In this document: positions 46,847 to 58,289 of the stretch, piece by piece
How positions within the stretch are numbered: position 1 is the first letter of the stretch
Layout of the letters: each line of letters starts with the position of its first letter
Assembly: GCA_050084515.1 (NCBI GenBank)
Contig: CM114272.1
Span: 51,770,001 to 51,834,000 of the forward strand
DNA length: 64,000 nt
Direction: 5' to 3'
DNA from: Blasia pusilla
Lineage: Eukaryota; Marchantiophyta; Marchantiopsida; Blasiales
The notes under the pieces: generated by a model
Seen by the model: only the letters and a program-made list of their open reading frames with translations
Told to the model about the DNA's origin: nothing
Databases searched by the model: none
Program-made: the position numbers and the translations under genes

Positions 46847-46920
46847 TTAACTTTCTTGATGAATCTATTTCCCTTTTTTATTAAACATAAAAAGGGAAAT
46901 AGTTTCATCAAGAAAGTTAA
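46847..46920. repeat. 32-bp inverted repeat (hairpin), 10-base loop
   Basis: Arms 46847-46878 and 46889-46920 pair at 31 of 32 positions. The arms are AT-rich with a CCC/GGG core. No TIR-transposon ends or target duplication are evident. The shape would suit a small-RNA precursor, but no homology to a known one is claimed. Confidence 0.8.
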
Positions 46921-47850
46921 GCAAAGGTGAATTTAAAGGGTTAGGATCTAGGGACCACAACCAAATTGAGCCAATTTGATATTATTAGACCTCAAGGAAA
47001 ATTGAGGCATTTTATGATTTGTCCTCCTTATCTTTTCTAGAGAGTCACACACAACAAACCAAAGATATCATAAATTATATTAGAATTTGTGTCTTGGTGT
47101 AAGGATTTTTTAAGTAGGGCACTTTTGAAGGTTGGAATGATTAATTTAGCCCATACCTTTTCTTTGCCCAAGGGCCAAACTTGAAGTTTAGAAATTGGAA
47201 CGAATGAACTTTCCTTTATTTACAATATTGTTTGTGGTAGCACCTTTGTAGATTAATTTTCAGTTGGTCTAGGGTCCAAAGATTTCATACATGTACTATT
47301 GTTATTCGAAAATATCATAATTATTCTAAAGTATTTAATTTTCAGAATATTTCATTATTTTGAAAAAATTTTGAATCAAATTTTCCTCTATTGAAATTAT
47401 GTCTAAAATTCCACCAGAAAGTAAAATTCATTTTCAAAGTTTTTTGGCCTAAATTTCATTTCATAAAAAATTTACGATGTAGTTTTTTTTGATTAATTTT
47501 TCCAGTTCCATATTATGCCATCCGGATATTCTAAATATCTCTTTTCTAAATTTTGTTGGATCCAAGATTTTTCCTTCCATTGTAAATAATTCACGTAAGG
47601 AATCCATTTTTAGAATAGAGTTTGTTCATTTTAAATTGCAACCATGAGGTTGGGAACATATGATTGCATAAGGTAGATTGCTACAAAGAGCAACAATAAC
47701 ACAAAAAAAGACAACTGGTAGTGGTCTCCACAAAGGACATTGGTTTGTTCTATCACCTATTAGGATGTATGGGACTATTGGGCGAGAGATTTGACACTTT
47801 CTTTAATTAGTGAATCCATCTTCTCTATCTTAGATTGTTTTGAGTTACTA
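46921..47850. other. AT-rich gene-free stretch
   Basis: No supported feature. Confidence 0.5.
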
Positions 47851-48016
47851 TCTATATTATTAAAAGAGGACGGGGCGTGGGGAAACCTCCTCTCGTGTCG
47901 ACACGTGGGTTTTTTTAAGTGTTCCCATGTTGACACGTCTACAAGAATATTTAACTAAGTGCTAACAAGAAGAACTAAAGGTTTTTTCACCCGCGCATTG
48001 CACGGCTGCATACTAG
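47851..48016 (+). mobile_element. 166-bp non-autonomous Helitron
   Basis: Begins TCTATATTATTAAAAGAGG after an A and ends CTAG before a T. Just upstream of the end, CCGCGCATTGCACGG gives an imperfect stem (CCGCGC/GCACGG with one mismatch) about 9 bases before CTAG. No coding sequence; one of the smallest intact-looking copies here. Confidence 0.8.
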
Positions 48017-48043
48017 TGTTCTTATATCGTAGATAGTGAGTAA

Positions 48044-48106
48044 GCATTGGTTTGGGTACATTGTAAGTAAGCCAAAGGCTTACTTACAATGTACCCAAAC
48101 CAATGC
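48044..48106. repeat. Perfect 30-bp inverted repeat, 3-base loop
   Basis: Arms 48044-48073 and 48077-48106 are perfect reverse complements around AAA. It starts 28 bases after the mini-Helitron end. Perfect pairing indicates a recent origin. Confidence 0.9.
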
Positions 48107-49079
48107 GATTCTATAATGGCCTTAAGGTGTGGAGAACACCACTCTCATGGGTATTATGGTAGTCATGTTCCTTTAATTGTTGTTGATATTTTTTTCTATT
48201 TGTGGTGAGGTTAATTTAGAAGATTCTCGTGGTATTTCTGGTACTATATGAGTCTCTCCTCATACTCATGATGAATTCTTTTGAATAAACTATTTTGAAC
48301 TTTTTTTTGTTTGAAAATCTAATATATTAGTTTCTCTCATCATCTCTTAATCTATTGCAAATTCAACCTTATCCACCCAAGAAATTGTTCTTGTCATTAT
48401 CACCCAATGAAAATAGAAATATATATTTTAATGGATAATATATGAACTAAAATTATATTATTTCAAAGGTATATGAGATTTGAAAAATAAAGATGCATAA
48501 CCATTATACCGAATTTTACATTGAAAATCTGTGTAAGAAAACCTTTGAAAAGACTCTTGTGGACTTATTTTACATTAAAAAAACTGATGTATGATACTAG
48601 TGAGAGTTTTTTATTTAACAAAAGGTGCAATAATTCCTTTCCAAAACAATTCCAGTGAGGTGATTTTGGAAATGAAAATTATTAACTGTCGAGTGAGAAA
48701 GATGTAAGAAAGTTGAGATGCAAAAGACCTCCAACAACTATTTAATTATTTTTTTGATAGAACTTAGATAAATTAATTTTGATAACATGTTTCTTGGAAG
48801 AATTAATCCCACCTAAAGTAGTTGAAACTTGGAAATAATATTTCTTAACAAAATGTGAAAATCCTGATTAAAAAAGAATATAGATGTCGGAAAACCATTT
48901 CAACAAATCCCGTTGAATATCGGGTTCATCTCGTCGTCGTAACTCCCCTTTTCTAGCGCGTCAATTCAAATCGTCTCATGCTGACATCTGCATGAGAACA
49001 CGCGCGCCCGCCACAAAAAGAGGAGGAGTTTAAAGTGTTGCTACCTAGTCTCTACTTAAGCCGTCATTCGGGTCAGAGA
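48107..49079. other. AT-rich gene-free stretch
   Basis: No supported feature. Confidence 0.5.
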
Positions 49080-49420
49080 GAGGAGGAGGAGACATGTCTT
49101 ACTCTGGATTATCAAAGTCGAAGTGATCCGAGAAGGAGGAGGAGGAATGTCGTGATTGTCAAAGTCGAAGGGATCGGAGAGAGAGATGAGGAAGAGGAGG
49201 AGGAGGCATGTCTTGACTCTTGATTATGAAAGTCGAAGTGATCCGAGAAGGAGGAGGAGAAGGAGGAGGAGGAGGAGGAGGAGGAGGAGGTGGAGGAGGC
49301 TAAGTGATCGTCGATTTATGAATGTTAAAAAATGTTGCCGAGAGAGGGAGAGAGAAAGGAGGAGACGTATGATAGTAAACGCGAGTTTAGAATGTTGTCG
49401 AGAGAGATAGATGTCGTGAT
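49080..49420. repeat. Purine-rich tandem array (GGA-rich)
   Basis: A diverged unit containing TGATTATSAAAGTCGAAGTG, GATCCGAGAAGGAGGAGG and ATGTCKTGA is repeated about three times, with expanded (GGA)n runs at about 49251-49296. The arginine- and glutamate-rich frames across it are composition artefacts. From 49.02 kb the DNA turns GC-richer, so this may be an untranslated or promoter region of an unseen gene. Confidence 0.6.
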
Positions 49421-50228
49421 GAGTAATTCGTAAACGAAAGTTTAAAATTGTAGTTTTCTGAACTCTAGCGACACACGGAAGCGACAGCGGCAGAGACCTT
49501 GAAGATGTGAAGTGCTCTGAGTGTCGTGTAATTGAGTAAATAAAATTCTCACTGCCTTGTGGAAGCGTGCACGCATGAAATTGTACATGATGTGGGACGC
49601 GCTGAGGATCGTCTCTTTTATTTGAGAGCGTGGACTTCCGCGCACAAGCCAAGAAAAATTGTGCCGGTGGATAAGATCGGAAAGAGAACAGAAAAATGCT
49701 GTGCAGTCAGAGGAGCATGGGGTCGGTGCGCTCTGTGACACTTGATTTATTCCATAGATTGATTCTACTACACGAGTCTGAACTGGCCTGGAAATCTTCG
49801 GAATTGGAGAAAATCTGCTGCTTCGAATCACAGGGTGCCAGGACCGTGCAGATGATAAGTACGGATTGCTGCAGGGCCTGTGAGAACAATATGATCGATA
49901 ATGTGGAAAGTGAACATACGTCAGCAGCTCGCGGAATCCAGATTAAGAAAGGTGGATTATCTGCAGCCAATTCGGTTACGTTGATCCATCTTATTCGCAG
50001 GTTCTGGAAAGGTACAAGGGTGCTGGTGCTGCTGATCGGTGCGCTACGCACAGGATGTCATTGAGCGCTGGTGCTGTGTGTGAAGGTCACCCAGGCCCAC
50101 AGAAACGACGCTTGCGGATTTAGAATGAGCGTATTCAGCGAGCCAGGACCTGGTACATCGCTGCTCACGGCACCGATCTTGCCTCGAGGTCTGATCGTCG
50201 GATCCATGCGGCAGCCCTACGGGTTTCA
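49421..50228. other. Unassigned stretch
   Basis: Overlapping frames on both strands (about 115-140 codons, such as 49696-50064) have no recognisable motif. Composition is balanced and higher in G+C than flanking DNA. A decayed gene cannot be excluded. Confidence 0.3.
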
Positions 50229-50426
50229 CAAACGGAGAAATTCATAGGAGTCCAGAGATGCCGACGGTGTCTGCGAAATGCGTTGGTTCATCCGGAAGGT
50301 CATGGCTGAATGTAGCCTTCACGCGTGCAAACGGAGAAATTCATAGGAGTCCAGAGATGCCGACGGTGTCTGCGAAATGCGTTGGTTCATCCGGAAGGTC
50401 ATGGCTGAATGTAGCCTTCACGCGTG
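50229..50426. repeat. Two perfect-looking 99-bp tandem copies
   Basis: Units 50229-50327 and 50328-50426 appear identical (AAACGGAGAAATTCATAGGA to CCTTCACGCGTG). A plus-strand frame (50258-50602) reads through both and repeats MPTVSAKCVGSSGRSWLNVA. There is no domain support for a real protein. Confidence 0.85.
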
Positions 50427-50886
50427 CAGTTCGGATTGGAGTCGATTCGCGATTCAGATCTGGCAATGATTGCCTACCTGATAACTCTGGAACTGGAGGC
50501 AATGCCGAGGCTCCCGACGCAGGCACGCAGGCGTTAGCGAATGAGGAATCGCCAGAGAAACTTCGAACGAAGGAGAAGCACGAGACGGTCGAGATGAGAT
50601 GAGACGGAGATACGGATGCTAATCTCGGATCCGATTAGCCAGGCGTTGGGAGTCTCACAGACCGCTCTACTTCTTCGGTTTCCTAGCAGCTATGGACGCG
50701 ACAATGGAGAAACCGATTATCCTAATAATCAAGCAAGAACATAATCTTCTATTTAAAACCTCGGGCATCACCTCGCTTTCCGCATCTACAAGAACTCCAA
50801 CCTCAATTTAGAAACCGTTATCCCCGGTAGACCTGCCTGATTCCTGTTTCCTGTGCCACATAAGAAAACCGCAGGCTCACACCCCA

Positions 50887-51150
50887 GATGTGCCTTCAAA
50901 CGACTCGCAACCGCAGCTGTCCCATGAGAAAAGAAAGCAAATCCAGCTAGGTGCATCTGCCAGATGCGCCTTGAAACGGACTCACGGCGCAACCGTCCCT
51001 GAACATTCTGAAAACCTCGCTCGCATCCACCTGCAGGCCAGCCAGATGCGCCTTGAAACGGACTCAAGGCGTAACCGTCCCTGAACATTCTGAAAACCTC
51101 GCTCACATCCACCTGCAGGGCAGCCAGATGCGCCTTGAAACGAACTCGCC
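50887..51150. repeat. 82-bp tandem repeat, about 2.5 copies
   Basis: AGATGCGCCTTGAAACGG starts units at 50962, 51044 and 51126 (period 82), with a diverged copy starting at 50887. Full units share CCGTCCCTGAACATTCTGAA and CATCCACCTGCAGG. Confidence 0.85.
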
Positions 51151-52347
51151 ATGCAGCGGGGTCTAGCCGCTGTGGATGCGGGCAGCGAGACAGACAGGCA
51201 GACTAGGGACGAGAATGTCGATGACGAACCATTATACCTGAGGAACTTTAAGATCGACAGAGCAAAATCCTAACACTTTAACGTCCGTCAGCCTCTTCGT
51301 CTCCTTCATCGCATTCAAATTCCATCTCGGAACTCGCACCAGAGTCAATCACATCATGTCGCGGAAACAGGTTTCCAAGCAAAGTCATCAAGTACCGACC
51401 AAAGAAGGAAGGAAGCAAGGAAGAATTGAAATCGAATGCCATGCTCTCCTGTCATTGCACCCTAAACCCTGACCTCTCCCTTTATGGAGCGCATCCTGCC
51501 AGTGGTCTTCTTCCTTTTCTCCACTCTTAGAATCTGATTCACTCCTTCCATCCATCGATCGACCGGTCGGTCGTCTTCTTCCGTTGCCAACTGTTAGAAT
51601 ATGAATCGATCAATGGCTCAATGAAAGAGGGATCGGTCGTCTTCGTTTCTTTCCGACTCATAGAATCTGATTCGGACTGCGGGCGGAGATGGATCGATCT
51701 CCACTTTCACCGGTCCTGTCCATTTACTCTTCTTTACATTTCCTACGGAATTATCTCTGCCATTTATTTTCATGAATGTTCGATGAATTGTTTTTTGAAA
51801 GTTTTCACTCCTAACTATTATTTGGTGCATATTTTTTTAAAGAAGCACCAAATATGCAAAAGGGTTTGAATTGACACATGTCAATTTAAGGGAGGGGGTT
51901 AAGTTAAGGGCCTTATCCCATGGGCGAGCGTCCTTAGACAAGATCCACTTCATCTTGCGGCCCCATAGTGGTCAAACTTGTCAATTTGTTGCCGGAGTCG
52001 CAAACCTTTGGAGGGGTCTCCATATTTCTTGTGCCCAAAAGTTTTGGGCATAAGAAATGCGGTCGCGTGACTATTCCATCTGCTTTCCTTTCGAGGGTGG
52101 CGATTCCTTTGAGTGACTGGCGAGGCGACGGTTGTCAACCTGAAACCGGCTAAGATTGTAGCCGTAGGGCCGTTGGGATAAGGCCCCAAAATCAGGAGGG
52201 AAATGGAGGACGATCCAAGCTTATCCTTGAGTGATGAGGAGGTTTGCCTTAGGTGCATATCCTCCATCCTCTCTAATATGTGGTCAAACTCAATTACCAC
52301 GACCAAAACTCCTCAACCTCCACCAACTCTACTGTCCCCCAACCCTC
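51151..52347. other. Unassigned stretch
   Basis: No supported gene. A 10-bp inverted repeat (TATTTGGTGC / GCACCAAATA) lies at about 51820-51853. Confidence 0.35.
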
Positions 52348-53299
52348 TATTGCGACCCTTATAATCAAACATGTCAACGCCGAATATTAGAACTCTAGTG
52401 GACTCACACTAGGATGGAAGCGCAACGACGTCTAACGAGTGAAACATGAGTTGTAGAAATAGAAATGAGATACGAGCTTTGATGGGCATCTCAATTGATG
52501 GGTGTTGTAACCTAGCAGAGTAGAACCAAACATCAAGTGGAACTTAAGAAGAGCTTAAGTCCTAGAAGAGGTGGGCGCCATGGGAACTACAATTTAGCTT
52601 GGAACTTGACTGACCATTTCGGGTTTCTCCATGTTTGAGGTCATAACAACCATACCCAAGATGCGTTTAAGACGAATAAGATGGTGTTGGAAAGCTTGTG
52701 AGAAGAAATACATTGTGGACAAACGTATGAGCACAAATCTAGAAATCATTCCCAAAATATTGCAATGACACTTGGGTTGAAGGCCATAAGGAATGGCCCA
52801 AGAGGACTTTCCTAGATGTAGGAAGGGAGTAGGGATCTCTAGAACTATATATAAAAGGGGGAGGGTCTCCAAGGATTTTTGGGGTTTTGCCACCAAGACA
52901 AGTCCATGTGGACCAATTTTAATCACCAAACTTGGACCTTGACCGGTGACTTAGATATTGAATCCCAATTAAAGACTTGTTTAAGGTCCATTGGGTAGTT
53001 GGGATCATTAGGCGTGTTGGCATTGTTTCATGTTTCTAGACTATCAAAGAAATTTATCCCAAGTCTTGAATGACCTGCTTGTGTTGGGTAGTGAGAGGTT
53101 AGGTTGGTATCTGACCTTGTCTAGATTGGTTGAGTTGGAAGGATGGCTCAAGACCAATAATCGGGAGAAGAAGGGCTAATTGACTTGAACTATGACTAAT
53201 GTAAGTGTGTTTAGGTATAGATGAGTAAGGAGTTTGTGACTCGTTGAATGCAAGCTTCCGCGACACACAAGATTGGCATTCAAGGGAGTAGGTACATGA
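52348..53299 (+). mobile_element. Old, degenerate solo LTR of the 'TGTCGCGACC' family
   Basis: Colinear with 56951-57952: TATTGCGACCC for TGTCGCGACCC, ATGCGTTTAAG...GTTGGAAAGCTTGTG, AGGGGGAGGGTCTCCAAG, AGTTGGGATC..TAGGCGTG, CCCAAGTCTTGAATGAC and CTTCCGCGACACACAAGATT. Many differences are C-to-T or G-to-A, as from long-term cytosine methylation. A TATATATAAAAGG motif near 52847 sits where the younger copies have TACTAGTAAGG. The right end is eroded, so the boundary is approximate. Confidence 0.75.
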
Positions 53300-53912
53300 T
53301 ATCCTCCATCTCACTTTGGGCATATCCTAAAGCTTGAAATACCTATCCCATGTATGACCATACCTATGAAAATAATCACACTATGACTGTGGTAGTGCTA
53401 TTGGAGATCGCTCTTGAGCAATGTGAGGTGCCTTCTATCCACAAGCATGTTATCTCTAATCCCTCTATATGTGGGATCCACCACATATCTAAGTGAAAAA
53501 CCTTGGCCCTTGTTGGCCAACGTATATTTGTATGGCTCGGTGCCTCATGGTCTCACTATACACGTTGTGCTCTCTAGGCATATCAAGTCTCCCTTATGGT
53601 ACCAATGCACCTTGGGGCACATGTGGGGCTACTAGTACTTGTGGACCTATCAGCTCTCATGGGAATCTAATTTCTAATGCCCTATTCTAGCTCAAACGAA
53701 ATGTAAACGAGTCTGGAGACCTGAAAAAGGCCTACAAACTCCAACGCTACACCTATAGCAAATCCTCTCGAACTATATTTATAAAATATGCCTGGGATCT
53801 GTCTATAGTTTATTTTTAGAATTGGTCATGACATGCTTCTCATGACTCTCCATGCTATATTATCTATACCTTTAATCTCATCATTGAAATTGTTGTCCAT
53901 TAATTAAGATCC
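53300..53912. other. Gene-free stretch
   Basis: No supported feature. Confidence 0.45.
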
Positions 53913-55020
53913 TCTAGAAAAGTGTTAAACAAGCATAAATGATAGGATATGACTCTCACACATATCACCATGGAGAACAAAATTTTGCAATGAGAGAATG
54001 AATGGAGGTTAATCCCCTTCTAAATTATATAGGGCATGTATAAAAAAACTGTTATCCTAATCCTAACCATACTCTCGAGTTATATAAACTATGGTAAACT
54101 AACCTTACTTAAGATAATGGTGCTTACTAACTAACCAAGATTAAATTTTCCTACAAAATTCTTAACCCATAAGAAATTGGTTCGCAAAAAATTTTTAAAC
54201 AGTGTAATTCTACTTATCTAACTTCTTGTATATGATTGTTCTTGAGGAATGTTCCATGAAGAACGATTTTACTCATAAAACGTATTTTTATGCTCCCCAT
54301 TGGTCCAATTGAAGCATAGACCACTCCTACACAGAAATTGACGTGAAATTTGACAAAATTGACTAATCGTATGGAAAAATTAGTCGATATTGGCATGGTG
54401 AGAGCAAACAACACGACTTTCCTTCACTAATTATACTTTCGTACAGTGAAATTGCTATTGTAGAAGCTTAGAATGTCCAAATGGAATGATTTAGGATGAG
54501 TTGGAAAGAAATCAATGAGCTCTACAAGATGATCAAAATTAGCTTTCGGAATTATTCTGACGATATGGACCCAGATTATTGATTCAACTAGCAAAGCCCT
54601 AAAAATATCTCCAAAGTTTTGTCACAATCATAGCTAGCGCTCCATCTGAAATCTTCTGCCATTAATCTTTGATTGAAATTTTCTTGCCCACATTGAAATT
54701 TATCCTTCTCTTGTCTCTCTTCTCTCCTCAAATACCAAGAATTTAAATTTATGTTCTTCTATCGCTCTGATACCATGTAGAAAAGTGCTAAACAAGCAGA
54801 ATTGATGGGATACGACTCTCTCACATACACAACACGATGATTAGCAAAATTTTGCAATGAGAGAATGAGTGGAGGATGGTCCCATTCTCAATTATATGGG
54901 TATGTACAAACAACCATAACCCTAATCTTAACCATAGTCTCAAGTTATACTAATTATGGTTAACTAATCCTAGTTAAGATAATCGTGTTGAACTAACTAA
55001 CCAAGATAAAGCTTTCCTAT
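53913..55020 (-). mobile_element. TRIM-like LTR retrotransposon
   Basis: Two direct repeats of about 243 bp (53913-54155 and 54776-55020) flank about 620 bp. On the minus strand the repeat at 54776-55020 ends in CTACA and is followed at once by TGGTATCAGAGC (54764-54775 on plus), the primer-binding site complementary to initiator-Met tRNA. The other repeat begins TGTAGG on the minus strand. No gag-pol domain is visible inside. Small LTRs, PBS and a short interior fit a TRIM or a deletion derivative of a copia element. LTR divergence is high, and no target duplication was found. Confidence 0.75.
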
Positions 55021-55354
55021 TTTGTGTGAGTACCAAATATAGTAATTTGTGTGTTTGATGAGCTTGACTATAACTTTGTCTTCAATACCAACACCAATGA
55101 TAAGCACTTATATTAGGAAGAGGCAGGGAGTAGAACAAAGTGGAAAAACTTTAATTTAAGAAGAGGTAGAAAATTGGTTTTATTAGGAAGAGATAAATAA
55201 GTAGAAGAGCTAGTATTGAAGAAATGAAGGAGGCTCTCTTACAGTTAGAGGATAAGTTGGGAGGAGTGATGATAGATTGGGATACCAGAGATGTAGAGCA
55301 AGTTAAAGTATCAAAGAGTTATTTATTGAAGGTGTAGAAATCTTAGATTAGCAA
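55021..55354. other. Gene-free stretch
   Basis: No supported feature. Confidence 0.4.
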
Positions 55355-55660
55355 GGTTGCATATGGACAAAGTTCATGTCCGTGGACTTATGTTTGTCCT
55401 ATAAAAGGACTTGTCCATATAGGCCCCACCTTTCCCTTCTTCCTCCTTCCCCTTACTTGCCTTTCTGTTCCACACTCCCCCGTTTCTTCCTTCCTCCACC
55501 TCCACTCCCTCCTTCCTCATTGCTCCACTCATCCTTGTCTTGCCTTCCATCATGGACTATAAGTATGGGTCCCACCTCTTGGTACCTATGTCCATGGACA
55601 TGTCCAGACTTGTCCGTCCATGTGCGTCCTAAGGAAGGACATGTCCGTTTTTGTGCAACC
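55355..55660. repeat. Possible fold-back element with GTCC/GGAC palindromes
   Basis: GGTTGCA at 55355-55361 is the reverse complement of TGCAACC at 55654-55660. Both ends hold clusters of ATGTCC and GGACAT with small palindromes such as TCCATGGACATGTCC. The centre is C/T-rich. No target duplication is seen, so a MITE identity is only a guess. Confidence 0.35.
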
Positions 55661-55818
55661 ATGTCTAATATTAGAGAATTGAAAGTTTGAGAATGGAGAT
55701 GAAGGGATTTGAGAATATAAGAAATGATATGTCTTTTAAAGTATCATATTTTATTGGTCGGATTAGTGAGTTGGAAAGAATTCATGATCGTATGATGTAG
55801 AAACTATTTCAGAGGATA

Positions 55819-56470
55819 ATGGAGCAACTTAGAAGTTTGACCTTGGGATGGTCAATAGCACAGATCACTGAGATCTCATCTCAATTGAGGGTTGGAAAGG
55901 GTGCAATGCATCGACATGATGTGGATAGCACAAGGTTTGGAAAACACATTGTCTTACCCTCTTCTTTTTATTGGAGGTCCACGTCATATGCATCAGTTGT
56001 ATCAAGATGCAATGACAATTCTTAGACACTTGGGGAAGCCTCATTAGTTTTTGATTATGACACGTAATCAAAGTGGGAGGAGATCACATCAGCCTTCTTA
56101 CCTCGTCAATAAATTGTAGACCAACCAGATTTGGTCTTGTAAGAAGAAGCAAGAATTATTATGACTCATCATCAATAAGCACATATGAGGTTGAGTGGTG
56201 GGATGCATTCATGTAGTGAAATGCCAAAAGAGGGGTCTACTACATGCTCACATTCTTATTATTTTAGGTCCTAATGATAAACCACGTACCAGTTCTAATT
56301 ATGATTGTATAATTTTGGCATCCTTGATCAAGCTACTCATCTAAGGATTTATTCTACTATATCTAATTCTACGGTTCATGATCCATGTGGGCCATTAAAT
56401 CCAAATGCACCATGTATGGATAAAGAGACAAAAAGTACAAAAGGCTACCCTAAATCTTTTACAACCGATA
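55819..56470 (+). pseudogene. Helitron Rep fragment
   Basis: GAMHRHDVDSTRFGKHIVLPSS (about 55900-55960) matches DAMTRHDVNGQGIGRHIILPSS of the Helitron at 15.8 kb. The DNA continues in shifted frames through HMHQLYQDAMTILRHLGK and the HUH region (LLHAHILII, about 56235-56265, with His-Ala-His). DPCGPLNPNAPCMDKETKST precedes the break. Stops and frameshifts are frequent. Similarity ends at about 56470, where gypsy sequence starts. Confidence 0.7.
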
Positions 56471-58200
56471 TACCTAGGTGGCCTTGGTGTGCAGCAGACG
56501 AAGGTAGAGGCTATTTCACGCATTCCACGCCCTACAGATGTGAGTCGAGTTTGTATATTCATGGGATTGGCGAACTTCTATTGGCGGTACGTCAAAGGTT
56601 TCAATTTGATTGCGAAGCCGCTGACCTTGCTGACCAAGGTGGATCAGGAGTGGCACTAGGAGGATAAGCAAGAGAGAGCATTTCAGATGCTCAAGGACAG
56701 ATTGACGTCCGTGACCATATTGAGGAGACCAATCAGGATGCTTCCTTTCCAGTTGCATACCGATTGGAGCATGTTGGGGCTTGGAGCCTTGCTCACTCAA
56801 CATGACCATGATGGTAGAGAGTTTGTGGTGGCTTACGCTAGTCGCTCAAACAACGTTGTAGAGGCGAAGTATAGCTCGTATGAGGATGAGTGCTTGGATG
56901 CAGTGTGGGCTGTCGCACATTTCAGGTGTTATCTATTCGGCAATCCCTTTTGTCGCGACCCTCAGGACCAAACAAGTGCCAAGCGGAACATCGGAACATT
57001 AGCGGGCTCACGCTAAGATGGTTTGCGCGTTGGAGTTGTCTCAAAGAGGAGACAAGAGATGAGACGCGAGTGAGAAGTCGCGTTTCAGATGTGATGGTCG
57101 CGACTCGGAAACCTGGACCAAACGCGGAATGAGACTTGAAAGAAGTCGAGTCTAGGAAGTGGGTTGCCAAAGGAAAGATCCGGACTTGGAACGCCACTTG
57201 CGTTTGAGAGTTTCCGACTGTATTTATGGCCATAACTTTTAGCGCCGAGATGCGTTTGGAGCAAATAAGAGTGCGTTGGAAAGCTTATGGAGAGCCGGTT
57301 CAAACGCACCAAAGATCGCTGCAAACGCATAAGCAGCGGCCGAGATAAGAACCGAAAACGACTGTAAGTGGAGTCGGGTTGAGGGCCACAATGAAGGGCC
57401 CGAATCTCTTTTCCCAAAGGGGAGGGGTTATTGGAGAACCTCAGAAGTACTAGTAAGGGGGAAGGTCTCCGAGAGTGCTTGGAACCCAAACCCCACTTTG
57501 GGCGCCGAGGGGCGGCTCAAGGGCATGGAACGGAACGCGAGTTTGGGCGTTGGGTTGGAAAACCTGCACCAAGTCCATTGAGGCGATTTTAGACATCCCT
57601 CTTGGATTTCACGCCGCGACTCAATTACTTGGGTCTCGGTTTGGAACTCACACGAGGACCGTTGAACAGTTGGGATCGCTAGGCGTGTAAGTGCCGTTTC
57701 AGATCCCTGGACTAATCAGGAAGTCTGTTCCAAGTCTTGAAGGACTTGCCATGTGTTGGGAGCTAGGAACTAAGGAAGGTTGAGCTTGATGAGATGCCGA
57801 GTTGAGGACTCGATGGGTTGGAACGCCGGTTGGCCAAACCCGACTAATGAGAGTGCGTGTTTGGGTGCAGATCAGCGATGAGTTCGTGACCTACTGAACG
57901 TACGCTTCCGCAACACTAAAGATTGACGTTCAAGGAGAGTAGGGGCGCGACACCTTTACCATCATCACTATTGATCAGCCACTTAAGTGGTTGATGGAGT
58001 CCGACAAGCTTACAGAAGCTTGCGAGGTGGGCTCTGGTGGGCTCTGTTGTTGCACGAGTATGATTTCCAAGTGGTGCATAGACCTAGGATGCTCAACAAG
58101 GATGCAAATGGTTTGAGCCATAACCCATGCCCAAGTCAGCGAGATGCAACTAGAGCTCGATGGCATGGTGAGAGTGATGAGGAGTGGGTGCCAGGATGAC
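56471..58200 (+). pseudogene. Ty3/gypsy reverse transcriptase end and RNase H, split by an LTR
   Basis: The frame reads GVQQTKVEAISRIPRPTDVS and FMGLANFYWRYVKGFNLIAK, the end of a gypsy reverse transcriptase. It continues with FQLHTDWSMLGLGALLTQHD and FVVAYASRSNNVVEAKYSSY, the start of RNase H, up to GNPF at 56945. A solo LTR (56951-57952) interrupts it. Coding resumes with TIITIDQPLKWLMESDKLT, then in another frame LHEYDFQVVHRPRMLNKDAN. Stops (near 56657) and a frameshift near 58020 show it is dead. Confidence 0.85.
56951..57952 (+). mobile_element. Solo LTR, family 'TGTCGCGACC', with perfect target duplication
   Basis: A 1002-bp element begins TGTCGCGACCC and ends GGGGCGCGACA, giving TG...CA ends with near-perfect terminal inverted repeats. 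It is flanked by CCTTT on both sides (56946-56950, 57953-57957). Removing it restores the gypsy RNase H frame (GNPF-TIIT). It has no internal coding region. Copies at 17953, 35118 (minus) and 52348 belong to the same family; this one and the 17953 copy are the most alike. Confidence 0.92.
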
Positions 58201-58289
58201 ACGCGTTAGCCTATTTGGGCTTGTTGGCTATGGAGAGCTAGATTGGTGAGACTTCGATGGGAAGGTCTGATGGAGAGTCCCTAGATCTA

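Noticed and set aside
49224-49652. 142-codon minus-strand frame with long leucine run
   Set aside because: The leucines come from the GGA-rich array on the other strand.
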